From Leifsonia sp. ZF2019 (GTDB taxonomy: Bacteria > Actinomycetota > Actinomycetes > Actinomycetales > Microbacteriaceae), in assembly GCF_019924635.1 (NCBI RefSeq), contig NZ_CP065037.1, forward strand, positions 1,302,001 to 1,366,000: DNA of 64,000 nucleotides, in the 5' to 3' direction. This document shows positions 43,643 through 52,622 of this stretch, in pieces (within the stretch, counting starts at the first letter, position 1; each line of letters begins with the position of its first letter). Made by a program: the position numbers and the translations under genes. The notes beneath the pieces are model-generated. The model was not told the DNA's origin. It ran no database searches and saw nothing but the letters and a program-made list of their open reading frames with translations.

Positions 43643-44500
43643 CAGAAAAGCCCAGGTGAGAGTACGTTTCTTTCCTGGGCTTCGTCGTTCCCGTCCGAGG
43701 GTTTGTGGGGACCTCCACGGGCTAGATTCCGTTGCGTCACGATGTCCACACGTGGGTGGGTTGCCACGCGCCGGGACACAGCCGGGACCGGTGCCCGATT
43801 TCCGGCTCGTGAGGCGGATCACCGGTGTGGTGAGGGCCGCGTCCCGCCGGAGGTTCGGAAGGGTGCCTGCCGCTGTTCTTGGGCGTCGAGGAATGCGTTG
43901 GCCTGTTCGGCGGCGGAGGCGAGGTGGCGAGTGTCGGGGTGCAGATAGCCGCGGGTGGTCTCGATGGATTTGTGGCCGAGGAGACATGGCGTATTGGCGT
44001 TTGAACGCGCGGCTGGCAGCCGATCGGCTCGACCAGCCGGATTCGCGGGCGGCGACGGCCACAGACAAATGTTGGGTGGATAGCAGGTGCTTCATATGCT
44101 CCAGTCGGGTTCGCCAGATCAGCGCGTCAGGCCCGAGTCCTAAGTGTTCGCTATGAATCCGCGTGAGTTGCGACTTCGAGAGCGGCGCGCATTTCGCAAG
44201 CTCGTCGACCGTCCAGAGATGGCGTGGTGAGTGCTCCAGTGCGCGCACTACTTCGGATGCCCGCTTCGAGAGATTCCCTATCTTGGCTCCTTCCCGGTCA
44301 GGAGTATGCACGCGTGGGAGAAAGTCTGTCGCTGATGCACGGCGGGCCTCAGCCGCTGAGATCCTGTGGAGTATGTCAGCCGCCAGGGCGACCATCCCGA
44401 GCTCGTCACCCCGCCCCCAGCTGCAACGCGAGAGCAGATGGGCGGGACGAGCGCAGGCCGTTTCGGCATGCCATCCAACGAGTGCTCCGTGTGTAGGCAC
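43634..44500 (-). CDS. AraC-family regulator with 3' end replaced by unrelated sequence
   Basis: The frame gives 288 residues. The AraC helix-turn-helix pair runs from about 80 to 172 (WTVDELAKCAPLSKSQLTRI, then SVAVAARESGWSSRSAASRAF) and ends FKRQYAMSP. From about residue 173 it becomes an Arg/Pro-rich out-of-frame reading of an integrase gene and ends at the tRNA, so the original C-terminus is lost. The start is uncertain; ATG at 44395 would drop 35 unconvincing residues. May be a pseudogene; the DNA-binding part is intact. Confidence 0.5.
   Translation of the reverse strand: MPTHGALVGWHAETACARPAHLLSRCSWGRGDELGMVALAADILHRISAAEARRASATDFLPRVHTPDREGAKIGNLSKRASEVVRALEHSPRHLWTVDELAKCAPLSKSQLTRIHSEHLGLGPDALIWRTRLEHMKHLLSTQHLSVAVAARESGWSSRSAASRAFKRQYAMSPRPQIHRDHPRLSAPRHSPPRLRRRTGQRIPRRPRTAAGTLPNLRRDAALTTPVIRLTSRKSGTGPGCVPARGNPPTCGHRDATESSPWRSPQTLGRERRSPGKKRTLTWAFLSG
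43648..43682 (+). terminator. Terminator after tRNA-Pro
   Basis: AAGCCCAGG (43648-43656) pairs with CCTGGGCTT (43674-43682), 17-nt loop. Confidence 0.65.
43819..43983 (-). pseudogene. Tyrosine integrase C-terminal remnant
   Basis: Minus-strand codons read LLGHKSIETTRGYLHPDT then HLASAAEQANAFLDAQEQ and stop at TGA (43821-43819). GHKSIETTRGYLHPD is the end of a phage-type tyrosine recombinase, including the nucleophilic Tyr. Upstream of 43983 the frame is lost and AraC-like sequence begins. It lies 180 bp from the tRNA, as expected for the island integrase. Confidence 0.75.
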
Positions 44501-44576
44501 GGCGCGGTCGCACTCTCATCGTCGTCGATCGCGAGGACTCGGTGTATCGCGCAGATGGGCCGAGCGCGGTGTTGTA

Positions 44577-44590
44577 TCGAACTGTTTCGA
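44577..44590. promoter_or_regulatory. LacI-type operator 1
   Basis: TCGAA-CTGT-TTCGA, 17 nt before the small membrane gene. Same layout as sites at 44824 and 47759. Confidence 0.65.
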
Positions 44591-44607
44591 GTCTGCAAGC
44601 TCGGACC

Positions 44608-44775
44608 ATGACGAAGATTGTTCTGTATTACGTGGCGGCGGCGGCGTTCTTCATCGCCGCGGGAGCCAGCGCGCTCGGGGCCCAGTGGGTTCTTGCGGGT
44701 GCCTTCGCAGCAATCGGGGCCGCCTTCTTGGTCATCGCGATCCGTTCGGGTCGAAAGACGCCACCGACACAGTAG
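44608..44775 (+). CDS. Small two-helix membrane protein
   Basis: 55 residues: helix 1 about 3-20 (IVLYYVAAAAFFIAAGAS), helix 2 about 26-45, then a basic tail SGRKTPPTQ. It follows a TCGAA-N4-TTCGA operator and lies 113 nt before the secreted hydrolase gene, which has its own operator. Family not recognised. Confidence 0.55.
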   Translation: MTKIVLYYVAAAAFFIAAGASALGAQWVLAGAFAAIGAAFLVIAIRSGRKTPPTQ

Positions 44776-44823
44776 GCGGGCCAGCGCGCCGGACGCTGTC
44801 CCTGGTGAGTCTGGGGCATTGCG

Positions 44824-44837
44824 TCGAAAAACTTCGA
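44824..44837. promoter_or_regulatory. LacI-type operator 2
   Basis: TCGAA-AAAC-TTCGA, extended to GTCGAAAAACTTCGAC, 51 nt before the hydrolase ATG. Confidence 0.65.
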
Positions 44838-44888
44838 CTCTCACACTGATCCTCGGCGTTTCCGCCTCAACGATGAGGAGTCGATTGA

Positions 44889-46748
44889 ATGACCACAAGT
44901 GCCCGTTCTTCCCGCAATGTTGCGCGACGGCTCATAGCCGCCACAACTGCGTTGTCCGCATTCGTGACCGTGATTGTCTCATCGCCCGCCGCGGCACATG
45001 ACATCGTGTCCTCAGGGGCGGGAGAAACCGGCGAGGGCTCGTCCGTCGGTTGGGATGCAACGCTCTATATCCCCGGCGTCACGGCGGACGGGAGTAGCTG
45101 CGTTCTCATGGCCACATTGTCCGCACCGGATGGCGTGGACGCTGCGCATCCGGCGCCGGCGGTGATTCTCGGTCACGGCTACGCGCAGGATCGTTCGTCG
45201 ATGACGCCGATGGCAGAGCTCCTGCAGCAGCACGGATACGTGACGCTGACATTCGACGCCCCCGGATTCGGGCAGTCCACATGCGGTGTGGGTCTCGCGG
45301 ATCCGGCTGTCGATGGAATGGTGATGCGCTCTCTGGTCGACGTCCTGGGTGGCAAGCCCGGAACGGCATTTACCGATCCGGCTGCGCACACGCCGGCAGG
45401 AACCGTCGACTTCGTCATGCGAGACGACGACCCGGACTCAGCTACACACGACCCTCGTGTGGGGGTCCTGGGGGCCAGTTACGGCGGCGGCCTGGCATTC
45501 GCGGTGGCGTCGGTCGACCCACGGGTCGACACCATCATCCCCGCTGCGACGTTCAACGACCTCGAGTACTCGCTCTTTCCCCAAGCCGCCGGTCTCACCG
45601 AGGGGGTGCAAGCCCGTTCCGTGGGCGTCGCCAAGACAACCTGGGGGCTGGGGTTGGTGGCCGGCGGCCAGGTGATGTCCACGTTGCAGGGTCTCGGGAT
45701 AGATCCAGGACGCGCGGTTCGATGCCATTTCGCCCGCGCAGAGACCTGCGGAGACATGATCGCGGCCGCTCTTCGCGGATTCCCGGACGAAGACTTCCGT
45801 GCCTATCTCGATCAGATATCACCGCACGCGAGCATCCCGCGCATCACCGCTCCCGTGTTGCTGATCCAGGGCGAGTTCGACACCCTGTTCACCTTCAACG
45901 AGGCCTTGGCTAGCTACCGACAACTGCAGGCGCAGGGAAACACCGTTCGCCTCGTGTGGGGGTCGCTGGGGCACAACGGTGGGTCATCGCTGGACTATGA
46001 CGGTGCCTCGCCCTCGACGTCTCAGCCCATCGTCGCCCGGATCATCGGCTGGCTCGGCCACTGGCTGAAGGACGACGGATCGGACTTGGGTGAGCCGTTC
46101 ACGTTCACCAAGACCTGGGAAGCGGCCCCAGAGTCGGGCACCGCATCGGACCCTGACGCTCTCGCGCGCATCACGATGTACCTGGGTGCCGCCGGCAGCC
46201 TTGCCGAAACACCCGCGACACAGACTGCGCCGAACAGAAAGCAGGCGCTGCTGGCGAATGTACTGGCACTTCCGACGAGTGTCGGCCACGTCGATGCCGC
46301 GAGCATCGACCACGAGAACGGCGTATACGCCGACTACTCGCTTCCGGGTACCCAGGCGTATTGGCAGGGAGAGGTGCTGCGTTCTCCGGTCGACGTGGTG
46401 GGAGTGCCGAGGGCCACGCTCTCGGTCTCGACGCCGTCGGAAGCGTGGCGGGCGCAACCGGGGAACATCGCTTCTCAGGTGACGCTGTACCTCAAAATCT
46501 ATGACGTCGCGCCCGACGGGAGTCGCAGCGTGGTCGGTGCGGTATCGACCCCGGTTCGGGTGGACGATACGCGGAAACCGGTCGACATTGAACTGCAGGG
46601 CATCGTGCATCGCTTCGCCGCAGGACACAGGATCGGGTTCGCCATCGCCGGGGGTGACCTCAACTTCCGTGGCGGCATCACCCCGGCGCTGGTGACGATC
46701 GACGCCGGCGTCGATGGGCAAACTCTCACCCTGCCCGTCGCGGAGTGA
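44889..46748 (+). CDS. Secreted CocE/NonD-type (X-Pro dipeptidyl-peptidase-like) hydrolase
   Basis: 619 residues. A signal peptide (RRLIAATTALSAFVTVIVSS, cleavage after AAA at about 36) sends it outside. The alpha/beta hydrolase domain has VILGHGYAQDRSS, the nucleophile elbow VGVLGASYGGGL (Ser about 197), Asp in LIQGEFDTLF and His in WGSLGHNGG. The C-terminal 200 residues are a jelly-roll as in PepX_C/CocE proteins. It probably cleaves an ester or acyl bond of an external compound. GAGGAG precedes the ATG. Its last 23 nt overlap the opposing lacI-type gene. Confidence 0.78.
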   Translation: MTTSARSSRNVARRLIAATTALSAFVTVIVSSPAAAHDIVSSGAGETGEGSSVGWDATLYIPGVTADGSSCVLMATLSAPDGVDAAHPAPAVILGHGYAQDRSSMTPMAELLQQHGYVTLTFDAPGFGQSTCGVGLADPAVDGMVMRSLVDVLGGKPGTAFTDPAAHTPAGTVDFVMRDDDPDSATHDPRVGVLGASYGGGLAFAVASVDPRVDTIIPAATFNDLEYSLFPQAAGLTEGVQARSVGVAKTTWGLGLVAGGQVMSTLQGLGIDPGRAVRCHFARAETCGDMIAAALRGFPDEDFRAYLDQISPHASIPRITAPVLLIQGEFDTLFTFNEALASYRQLQAQGNTVRLVWGSLGHNGGSSLDYDGASPSTSQPIVARIIGWLGHWLKDDGSDLGEPFTFTKTWEAAPESGTASDPDALARITMYLGAAGSLAETPATQTAPNRKQALLANVLALPTSVGHVDAASIDHENGVYADYSLPGTQAYWQGEVLRSPVDVVGVPRATLSVSTPSEAWRAQPGNIASQVTLYLKIYDVAPDGSRSVVGAVSTPVRVDDTRKPVDIELQGIVHRFAAGHRIGFAIAGGDLNFRGGITPALVTIDAGVDGQTLTLPVAE

Positions 46749-47727
46749 CCTCACCGATGTCGCGGGCCGCTGTCGTGCTCCGGTTGACGACAAGACGAGG
46801 GGCAAGAGTCAGGACCGACAGGGATGAGTGTTCGCCTTCGAGGAGCTGCATCAGCAGGCCGAACGCAGCACGACCCGATTCCTCGAACGGCTGCCATACG
46901 GTAGTGATGCCCAAGGCCGCCGCCAGGTCGCTCCCGTCGTAACCGGTGAGGGGGAGGGGCGCGTCCTGTTGGGCCGGGGTTGCGGCGATGGCTGCGGCAA
47001 GAGCGTCATGATTGGCTGCTATCACCGTGATCGATGGATCCTTGTGAACCTCTGCCACGACCGAGGCGACATCGTCAGCGGGCTTCACAGGAATGCTGAC
47101 ACATTCCAGGTGCGTCGCGATTCCATCGGCACGCAGCATGCCCGCCGACAGGTAATCCGGAGACCGTTGTTCTTCGTGGAGGAACGCGACGCGTGTATGA
47201 CCCAGACCGACGAGGTGTTCGCCGAGCAGCGCCCCGCCCCGGTGGTCGTCGATGAGGACCGTCGGGATGTCGGGATGACGTTGAGTATTGTCGGGGACGT
47301 CCACCAAGACCACGGGGGGTCCGGGGAGAGCGGGCGACTCGGTGGCGTGCGGGGACAGCGGCGCTCCCATGACGATGATCCCGTCGAGATCGGTTTTCAC
47401 CGGCAACGTGTCCAGAACCGGGGCGTCTTCGGCCGCCGTGGAGGGCAGGTCGTGGACGATGATGTGCGCGCCGACGGACGCGTTCGCCGCGAGGATGCCG
47501 GTGAGCCGGGTGTAGTACGACGGGTAGCTGGAAAAGGGCGCGGCGACCGCGATTCTTTGTCCGGTTGCGACCTGTGCGCCCCGGTAGCCCATCTCGACCG
47601 CGACGGCGATGATCGCCCGGCGGGTGACCTCGTTGACGCGGTGCGGGTGGTTAATGGCCAGGGACACCGTGGACACGCTCACCCCGGCCCGCTTCGCAAC
47701 CTGTGTGATCGTCGCCCGCCCGCCCAT
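46726..47727 (-). CDS. LacI family transcriptional regulator
   Basis: 333 residues. N-terminal helix-turn-helix ITQVAKRAGVSVSTVSLAIN followed by the hinge helix, then a periplasmic-binding-like sensor domain (LDGIIVMGAPLS, LGHTRVAFLHEEQRSPDYLS). ATG at 47727 was chosen as it places the HTH at residue 6; a longer frame to 47946 crosses the operator and the divergent gene. A perfect palindrome lies 31 nt upstream. Likely inducer: a breakdown product of the island substrate. Confidence 0.9.
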   Translation of the reverse strand: MGGRATITQVAKRAGVSVSTVSLAINHPHRVNEVTRRAIIAVAVEMGYRGAQVATGQRIAVAAPFSSYPSYYTRLTGILAANASVGAHIIVHDLPSTAAEDAPVLDTLPVKTDLDGIIVMGAPLSPHATESPALPGPPVVLVDVPDNTQRHPDIPTVLIDDHRGGALLGEHLVGLGHTRVAFLHEEQRSPDYLSAGMLRADGIATHLECVSIPVKPADDVASVVAEVHKDPSITVIAANHDALAAAIAATPAQQDAPLPLTGYDGSDLAAALGITTVWQPFEESGRAAFGLLMQLLEGEHSSLSVLTLAPRLVVNRSTTAARDIGEVTPRRAG

Positions 47728-47757
47728 TGCCGCTCCGTCCGCCGAATCAACTCTTGT

Positions 47758-47773
47758 ATCGAAATATTTCGAT
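47758..47773. promoter_or_regulatory. LacI-type operator 3
   Basis: ATCGAAATATTTCGAT, a perfect 16-bp palindrome between the divergent regulator and esterase genes. Confidence 0.8.
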
Positions 47774-47806
47774 TGCGCACACTGTAGTCGAGAGGACGGT
47801 GAAACT

Positions 47807-48844
47807 GTGTGGGAACTAACGAAGACCGATCCGTTCGTCATCGAACTCGATCGTCGCCTCGGGACCGGCGGGGTAAGGATGCCGACGGACCCGGTTGCTC
47901 GCCGCGAGCACGTACGGGAAGCGGATGCGCGCGCGACAGCGCTCATGCAGATCGACGCGCCGGACGTGGCGAGCGAGGACCACGTCGTTCCCGTGGCGGA
48001 TCATCCCGCGGTGCGGGTGCGTGTGTTCTGGCCGTGGCCCGCGGCGAACCGGGACGAGGCGGTGGAGCCGCTTCCGGTCTTGGTGTACTTTTTCGGCGGA
48101 TCGTTCACGATGGGCGGCATCGACTGGGCCGGATGGGACGCGGTCTACCGTGCCCGCGCCGCGGACGCAGGTGTGATCGTGGTGGCGGGGGAGTACGCGC
48201 TCGCTCCGGAGCATCGGTTTCCGGCGCAGCCCGAGCAGTGCTGGGCGGTCTTTGAGTGGGTGCACGCTCATGTCGCGGGGCTCGGCGGTGACCCCAACAG
48301 GATCGCTCTGGGTGGGGCGTCGGCGGGAGCGAACCTCGCTGCGGCGGTCGCCTTGATGAACAGGGACCGCAACAACCGCGCGGTGCGGCTCCAGATTCTG
48401 GAAGTGCCGGTGCTGGATCTGACGCTGCGCCATGTAGACCCTGGCGCGATTTCTCCCCTCCTGCCGCAACGTGTCGTCCGCCGAAGCGGCCGACAGGTCG
48501 TCCGCGACTATCTCGGACCAGACCCGGCCACTCGCCGTGATCCCTACGCGTCCCCCCTGCTCGCTGCCGACCTCGGGGGTCTCCCGCAGACCGTCATCTA
48601 CACCGCCGAGAAGGACCCGCTTCGCGGCGACGGGGAGTCCTACGCGCGCGCGTTGCTCGATGCGGGAGTGCCCACGACGTGCGTGCGCTATCTGGGGCAG
48701 ACCCATGGCTCCGGGGGATACCGACGGAACACGGCCGCCGCCGACCATCTGCATCGAGACGTCGTGGCTTCGCTGCGCGCGATGAGAGAACCCGCCCCGA
48801 CCTACCCGCGCGCACCATCCATCACACAGGCCGCGCGCTCATGA
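47807..48844 (+). CDS. Alpha/beta hydrolase, HSL-type esterase
   Basis: 345 residues, no signal peptide. The oxyanion motif is VYFFGGSFTMGG (HGGG is altered to FGGS), the elbow is LGGASAGANLA (GxSxG form GASAG), with Asp in YTAEKDPLRGDG and His in GQTHGSGG. Hydrolyses a carboxyl ester in the cytosol. GTG at 47807 follows GAGAGGA; ATG at 47879 is a later possibility. Its stop overlaps the next esterase ATG by 4 nt. Confidence 0.8.
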   Translation: MWELTKTDPFVIELDRRLGTGGVRMPTDPVARREHVREADARATALMQIDAPDVASEDHVVPVADHPAVRVRVFWPWPAANRDEAVEPLPVLVYFFGGSFTMGGIDWAGWDAVYRARAADAGVIVVAGEYALAPEHRFPAQPEQCWAVFEWVHAHVAGLGGDPNRIALGGASAGANLAAAVALMNRDRNNRAVRLQILEVPVLDLTLRHVDPGAISPLLPQRVVRRSGRQVVRDYLGPDPATRRDPYASPLLAADLGGLPQTVIYTAEKDPLRGDGESYARALLDAGVPTTCVRYLGQTHGSGGYRRNTAAADHLHRDVVASLRAMREPAPTYPRAPSITQAARS

Positions 48845-49824
48845 CGATGCCCACAAAGTTCGACGTGGCGATCGTACGGTGGGCCGGACGCATCGAAGAG
48901 CTCGCCGCCGACCTGCCGGACCTGTCCAGCACGGACTTCTCTGCTCGCCGTGTGGCGGAGAAGACTCTTTCCGATGAAGTGGCCCGAGAGTTCACCACTC
49001 CGGCAGCGCCCGAGGTGACCGTGTCGGCCGTCGAGATTCCCATCGCGAAAGCTGCCCCGATTCGGGCCCGACTCTATCGACCCGAGCACCTGCTCGGCAG
49101 CGCACCGACGCAGCTGTTCCTTCACGGTGGAGGCTTCGTATCCGGCACCGTCGATGAGCTGATCAATGACCGACTCCTCACGTTCCGTGCCCGAGCCGCC
49201 GATATCCAGATCCTCTCCATCGAGTACCGCCTTGCTCCCGAGCATCCGTACCCGGCGGCGGTCGACGACGTCCTCGCCGTGCTCGCCGCCCTTCGCGACA
49301 ACCCGGGGTTCCTGTCCGTCGATGCGACCCGCGTGGGTGTCGGCGGTGCATCGGCGGGCGCGAGCATCGCCGCCAGCGTCGCGCTGCGCGTGCGTGCGGA
49401 CGGCGGGTTCGCACTCCTCCACCAAGCCTTGGAGGTGCCCGCCCTCGCCCTGCGCCCGATGGGGGAGTCAGCCGCCCTGTACGCGCGCGGGTACGGGCTG
49501 GACGGGTACGAGCAACTGGGGGCGCTCTATCTCCCCGATCCGAGCCCGCCGGACGCCTATGCCGAGCCCGCTCTACTGACGGATCCGATGGATCTGCGGG
49601 GACTGCCCGAGACCTGGATCCAGGTAGCCGAACACGATCCGCTGCGAGACGCGGCACTGACCTTCGCGGAGGCTCTGCGACGCGCCAATGTACCCGTCAC
49701 CGTCGAGGTCGGCGAGGGCCACGTTCACGGATCGCCGGGACTGACCGCCGTGTTCGAACCCGCCCGCCGCTGGCAGCGCCACCTCGCCGCTACCCTCCGC
49801 CGCGCCTACCACCCCGCTACCTGA
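48841..49824 (+). CDS. Alpha/beta hydrolase, HSL-type esterase
   Basis: 327 residues. Classical LFLHGGGFVSG oxyanion loop, elbow VGGASAGASIA, Asp in VAEHDPLRDA and His in GEGHVHGS. IEYRLAPEHPYPAA is the family strand. Paralogous in type to the preceding gene and coupled by ATGA; the two probably act in sequence on related esters. An MFS gene follows 30 nt downstream. Confidence 0.85.
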   Translation: MTMPTKFDVAIVRWAGRIEELAADLPDLSSTDFSARRVAEKTLSDEVAREFTTPAAPEVTVSAVEIPIAKAAPIRARLYRPEHLLGSAPTQLFLHGGGFVSGTVDELINDRLLTFRARAADIQILSIEYRLAPEHPYPAAVDDVLAVLAALRDNPGFLSVDATRVGVGGASAGASIAASVALRVRADGGFALLHQALEVPALALRPMGESAALYARGYGLDGYEQLGALYLPDPSPPDAYAEPALLTDPMDLRGLPETWIQVAEHDPLRDAALTFAEALRRANVPVTVEVGEGHVHGSPGLTAVFEPARRWQRHLAATLRRAYHPAT

Positions 49825-49854
49825 CCAAGCCAGCCACAACTCTTGGAGACGATG

Positions 49855-51153
49855 ATGTTTTCCGCCACACCCGCACCGACACCCGCGCCTCGAGCAGCCA
49901 CGGACACCTCTTCTCCGCTGCCGGACGACGCGCCTGGCGTCCCTCAACCACGTCTGTTCCTGCCGCTGTTCATCTTGGCGTGGTTCGGCGTCACCTTCGC
50001 GCTGGGCACGATCAGCGGTGCCTCCATACCCAAAGCCCTCGCCTACCTCGACGATGCCGGCAAGGCCACGAACCTGTCCGTGATCGCCGCGATCGGGGGG
50101 GTCGTCATCATCGTGACGACGCCGTTGTTCGGACGGCTCTCCGACCGGACCATGTCTCGCGCCGGGATGCGTAAGCCCTGGCTGGTCGGCGGCACCCTCG
50201 TGGCGGTCGTCGGCGTCGTCATCCTCTCCACCACACAGGGGGTGGCGTGGACGATCATCGGGTGGGTGACGGTGCAGACCGGATTCAGTGCCACCAACAT
50301 GGTCATCCATGCCCTCCTCGCCGATCAGATATCGGCCCGCATCCGTGCGCGCGTCGCCGCTGCCGCGGGGGTGGCCACCGGGCTCGGGCTGATCATCGGC
50401 GCGCAGGTCATGGCGATGCTGCCCAACGACGCCCAATGGACGTGGTTCGCGGTCCCCGGGCTTGTCGGCGCGTTGCTCAGCGTGGTGATGATCTTCAGCT
50501 TCCGCGACATCGTCCGCACCGAGCGCGCTCCCCGCATGCGGTGGGCCGACGTGGTGTCCACCTACTGGCTGAACCCGCTGCGGTATCGCGACTTCTTCTG
50601 GGCGTGGGCATGCCGGTTCCTGGTAACAATGTCCATCACCGCCATCTCCACCTACCTGCTCTTCCTCATCCTCGACCGCCTGGACATCCCCATCGAGGAC
50701 GCCTCTGGTGTGCAGGCGATGGCACTTCTCATCTTCAGCGTCGGCAACATCGTCACGGCGATCTTGTTCGGCTGGATCTCCGACCGCACCGGAAGACGCA
50801 AGATGATCGTTCTTGCCTCGAGTCTGTTGAGTGCAGCGGGGCTGGCGATCGCGATGATCGCCCCTGACGTCGGTGTGTTTCTCCTTGGCATCGGGATCGT
50901 CGGAGCCGCGCAGGGCGCGTACGTCTCGGTCGATGTCGCCCTGATGACCGAGGTGCTGCCCAGTTTTGCCGAGGCCGGCAAAGACCTCGGAATCGTCGCC
51001 CTGTCCTACCAGATCCCGCAACTCCTGATCCCCATTCTGGCTCTACCTCTCCTCGCTGCAGCGGGAGGCAGTTACGACCTGTTCTTCATCGCTGCGATCG
51101 TCCTGGCGATCGTCGGCGGGCTCGCTGTCATCCCTATCCGCTCGGTTCGCTGA
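49855..51153 (+). CDS. MFS transporter
   Basis: 432 residues, 12 membrane helices after a 45-residue Pro/Ala-rich cytosolic start. [18 protein letters not shown] is the loop 2-3 motif and [15 protein letters not shown] the loop 8-9 copy. ATG at 49855 is preferred (GGAG with 6-nt spacing) over ATG at 49852. Fourth step of the LacI-controlled run; it likely imports the substrate freed outside by the secreted hydrolase. Confidence 0.85.
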   Translation: MFSATPAPTPAPRAATDTSSPLPDDAPGVPQPRLFLPLFILAWFGVTFALGTISGASIPKALAYLDDAGKATNLSVIAAIGGVVIIVTTPLFGRLSDRTMSRAGMRKPWLVGGTLVAVVGVVILSTTQGVAWTIIGWVTVQTGFSATNMVIHALLADQISARIRARVAAAAGVATGLGLIIGAQVMAMLPNDAQWTWFAVPGLVGALLSVVMIFSFRDIVRTERAPRMRWADVVSTYWLNPLRYRDFFWAWACRFLVTMSITAISTYLLFLILDRLDIPIEDASGVQAMALLIFSVGNIVTAILFGWISDRTGRRKMIVLASSLLSAAGLAIAMIAPDVGVFLLGIGIVGAAQGAYVSVDVALMTEVLPSFAEAGKDLGIVALSYQIPQLLIPILALPLLAAAGGSYDLFFIAAIVLAIVGGLAVIPIRSVR

Positions 51154-51215
51154 GTCGGGTGTGCAGATGGCGACTCAACTCGGGTAGCACTGCCGTCGAT
51201 GAAAGGAAAAACACC

Positions 51216-51969
51216 ATGACCATTCCTGCGACCGGTCGATTCCCCAACGACTTTCTCTTCGGTGTGGCCACCGCCGCCTACCAGATCGAAGGTGCCGCCC
51301 ACGAGGACGGCAGAAGGGACTCCATTGGGTACACCTTCGCACGACTCCTCGCAGCTATTCTCGACGGAGCCACCGGAGACGTCGCCTGCGACCACTATCA
51401 CCGCTACCGGGAGGATGTCGCGCTCATGGGCGACCTCGGAGTGAACGCGTACCGGTTCTCCACCTCGTGGGCCCCGGGTGCCCCGACGGCACCACCCCCA
51501 ACCCGCGAGGGATCGACTTCTACAAACGCCTGGTCGACGAACTCTTACATCGAGGCATCACGCCGTGGGGCACCCTCTACCATTGGGACCTCCCGCAGGC
51601 ACTCCAAGACCGGGGCGGGTGGACCAGCCGCGATGCCGTCGACGCCTTCACCGCCTATGCCTTGACGCTGCACGACGCACTCGGCGACCGGGTAGCGCAC
51701 TGGACCACACCGAACCAACCCCAGTGCTCCGCCTTCGTCGGCCATATCGCCGGCCAGCATGCCCCGGGCCATACCTCCGTCGGCGAGGGTCTCCTCGCCG
51801 CTCAACACCTTCTCCTCGCCCACGGGCGCACCGTCCGAGCGCTCGAGACCGGGACGACACCCTGCGGCTGGGCATCACCCTCAACCTGACAGTGGCCGAC
51901 CCGGTCGACCCCGTCAGTACGGCCGACCTCGACGCCGCCAGACGATTCGAGGGTCAATTCGTGGCGTGA
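51216..51969 (+). pseudogene. GH1 beta-glucosidase, frameshifted and truncated
   Basis: Starts [20 protein letters not shown] and continues in frame to AYRFSTSW (about 51470), then shifts to another frame ([36 protein letters not shown], then HTSVGEGLLAAQHL) and again near 51850 (LRLGITLNLTVADPVDPV), ending at 51969. Only about 250 of the usual 450 residues remain; the second catalytic Glu region is missing, and TPNQP replaces the TxNEP acid/base motif. Follows the MFS gene, so the operon once handled a glucoside. Confidence 0.85.
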
Positions 51970-51992
51970 TCCGTGACGCGGTCGATCGGCGG

Positions 51993-52565
51993 TCACGGTG
52001 CGTCCAGCACGGCCTGCAGAGCGAGGGCGAGTCCATTCGCCAACGCGTCGTCGTCGGCATCGACGAGAGGCGGCAACTGAACGACGTATCGGCTGAACGC
52101 GAAGCCCATGATCAGCGAGCTGACCATGCCCGCCCGCAGCGCGGCATCCTGTCCGCCGGGGGGAAGGAAGGGACGCACCTGGCTCTCGAAGATCGAGCGC
52201 ACGCGGGCCGCGGCCTGAGGATCGTGTGCGGACGCGCGCAGCAGAATGCGCAGTGCCCGGCCCGGGTTCTCGCTGCCCCACAGCTCGATGGCGTGACGCG
52301 CGAGGGCTGCCCCGAGATCGCGCGCATCGACGGCTTCGGCGTGGGGGATGTCGATCGTCGGCGTGGTCGCTTCGACGAACAGGCGTTCCTTACTGGCGAA
52401 GTAGCGCACCACCATCGCGGGATCGATCCCGGCGTCGGTGGCGATCGCGCGGATGGTGGTTCGTTCGAAGCCATCGGCTTCGAAGCGGCCGGTGGCTGCG
52501 TGGAGGATCGCGTCGCGTGAGCGTCTGCCTTTGGCAGTGAGCGCGGGTCTGTCGTCAGTGGGCAC
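51993..52565 (-). CDS. TetR family transcriptional regulator
   Basis: 190 residues. HTH at about 17-60 (SRDAILHAATGRFEADGFER, then IRAIATDAGIDPAMVVRYF), followed by a ligand domain. Divergent from the flavin monooxygenase gene with 57 nt between, so it most likely represses that gene. Ligand unknown. Confidence 0.88.
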   Translation of the reverse strand: MPTDDRPALTAKGRRSRDAILHAATGRFEADGFERTTIRAIATDAGIDPAMVVRYFASKERLFVEATTPTIDIPHAEAVDARDLGAALARHAIELWGSENPGRALRILLRASAHDPQAAARVRSIFESQVRPFLPPGGQDAALRAGMVSSLIMGFAFSRYVVQLPPLVDADDDALANGLALALQAVLDAP

Positions 52566-52584
52566 GATCCCAAATTAGCAACAA

Positions 52585-52622
52585 GCGTTGACTTTTGTGT
52601 GGGTGTCTGAAATTGTCAACGC
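52585..52622. promoter_or_regulatory. Inverted repeat between tetR-type and monooxygenase genes
   Basis: GCGTTGAC (52585-52592) and GTCAACGC (52615-52622). Each arm contains a -35 (TTGACT on plus, TTGACA on minus), so it may be two facing promoters, a TetR operator, or both. Confidence 0.55.
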
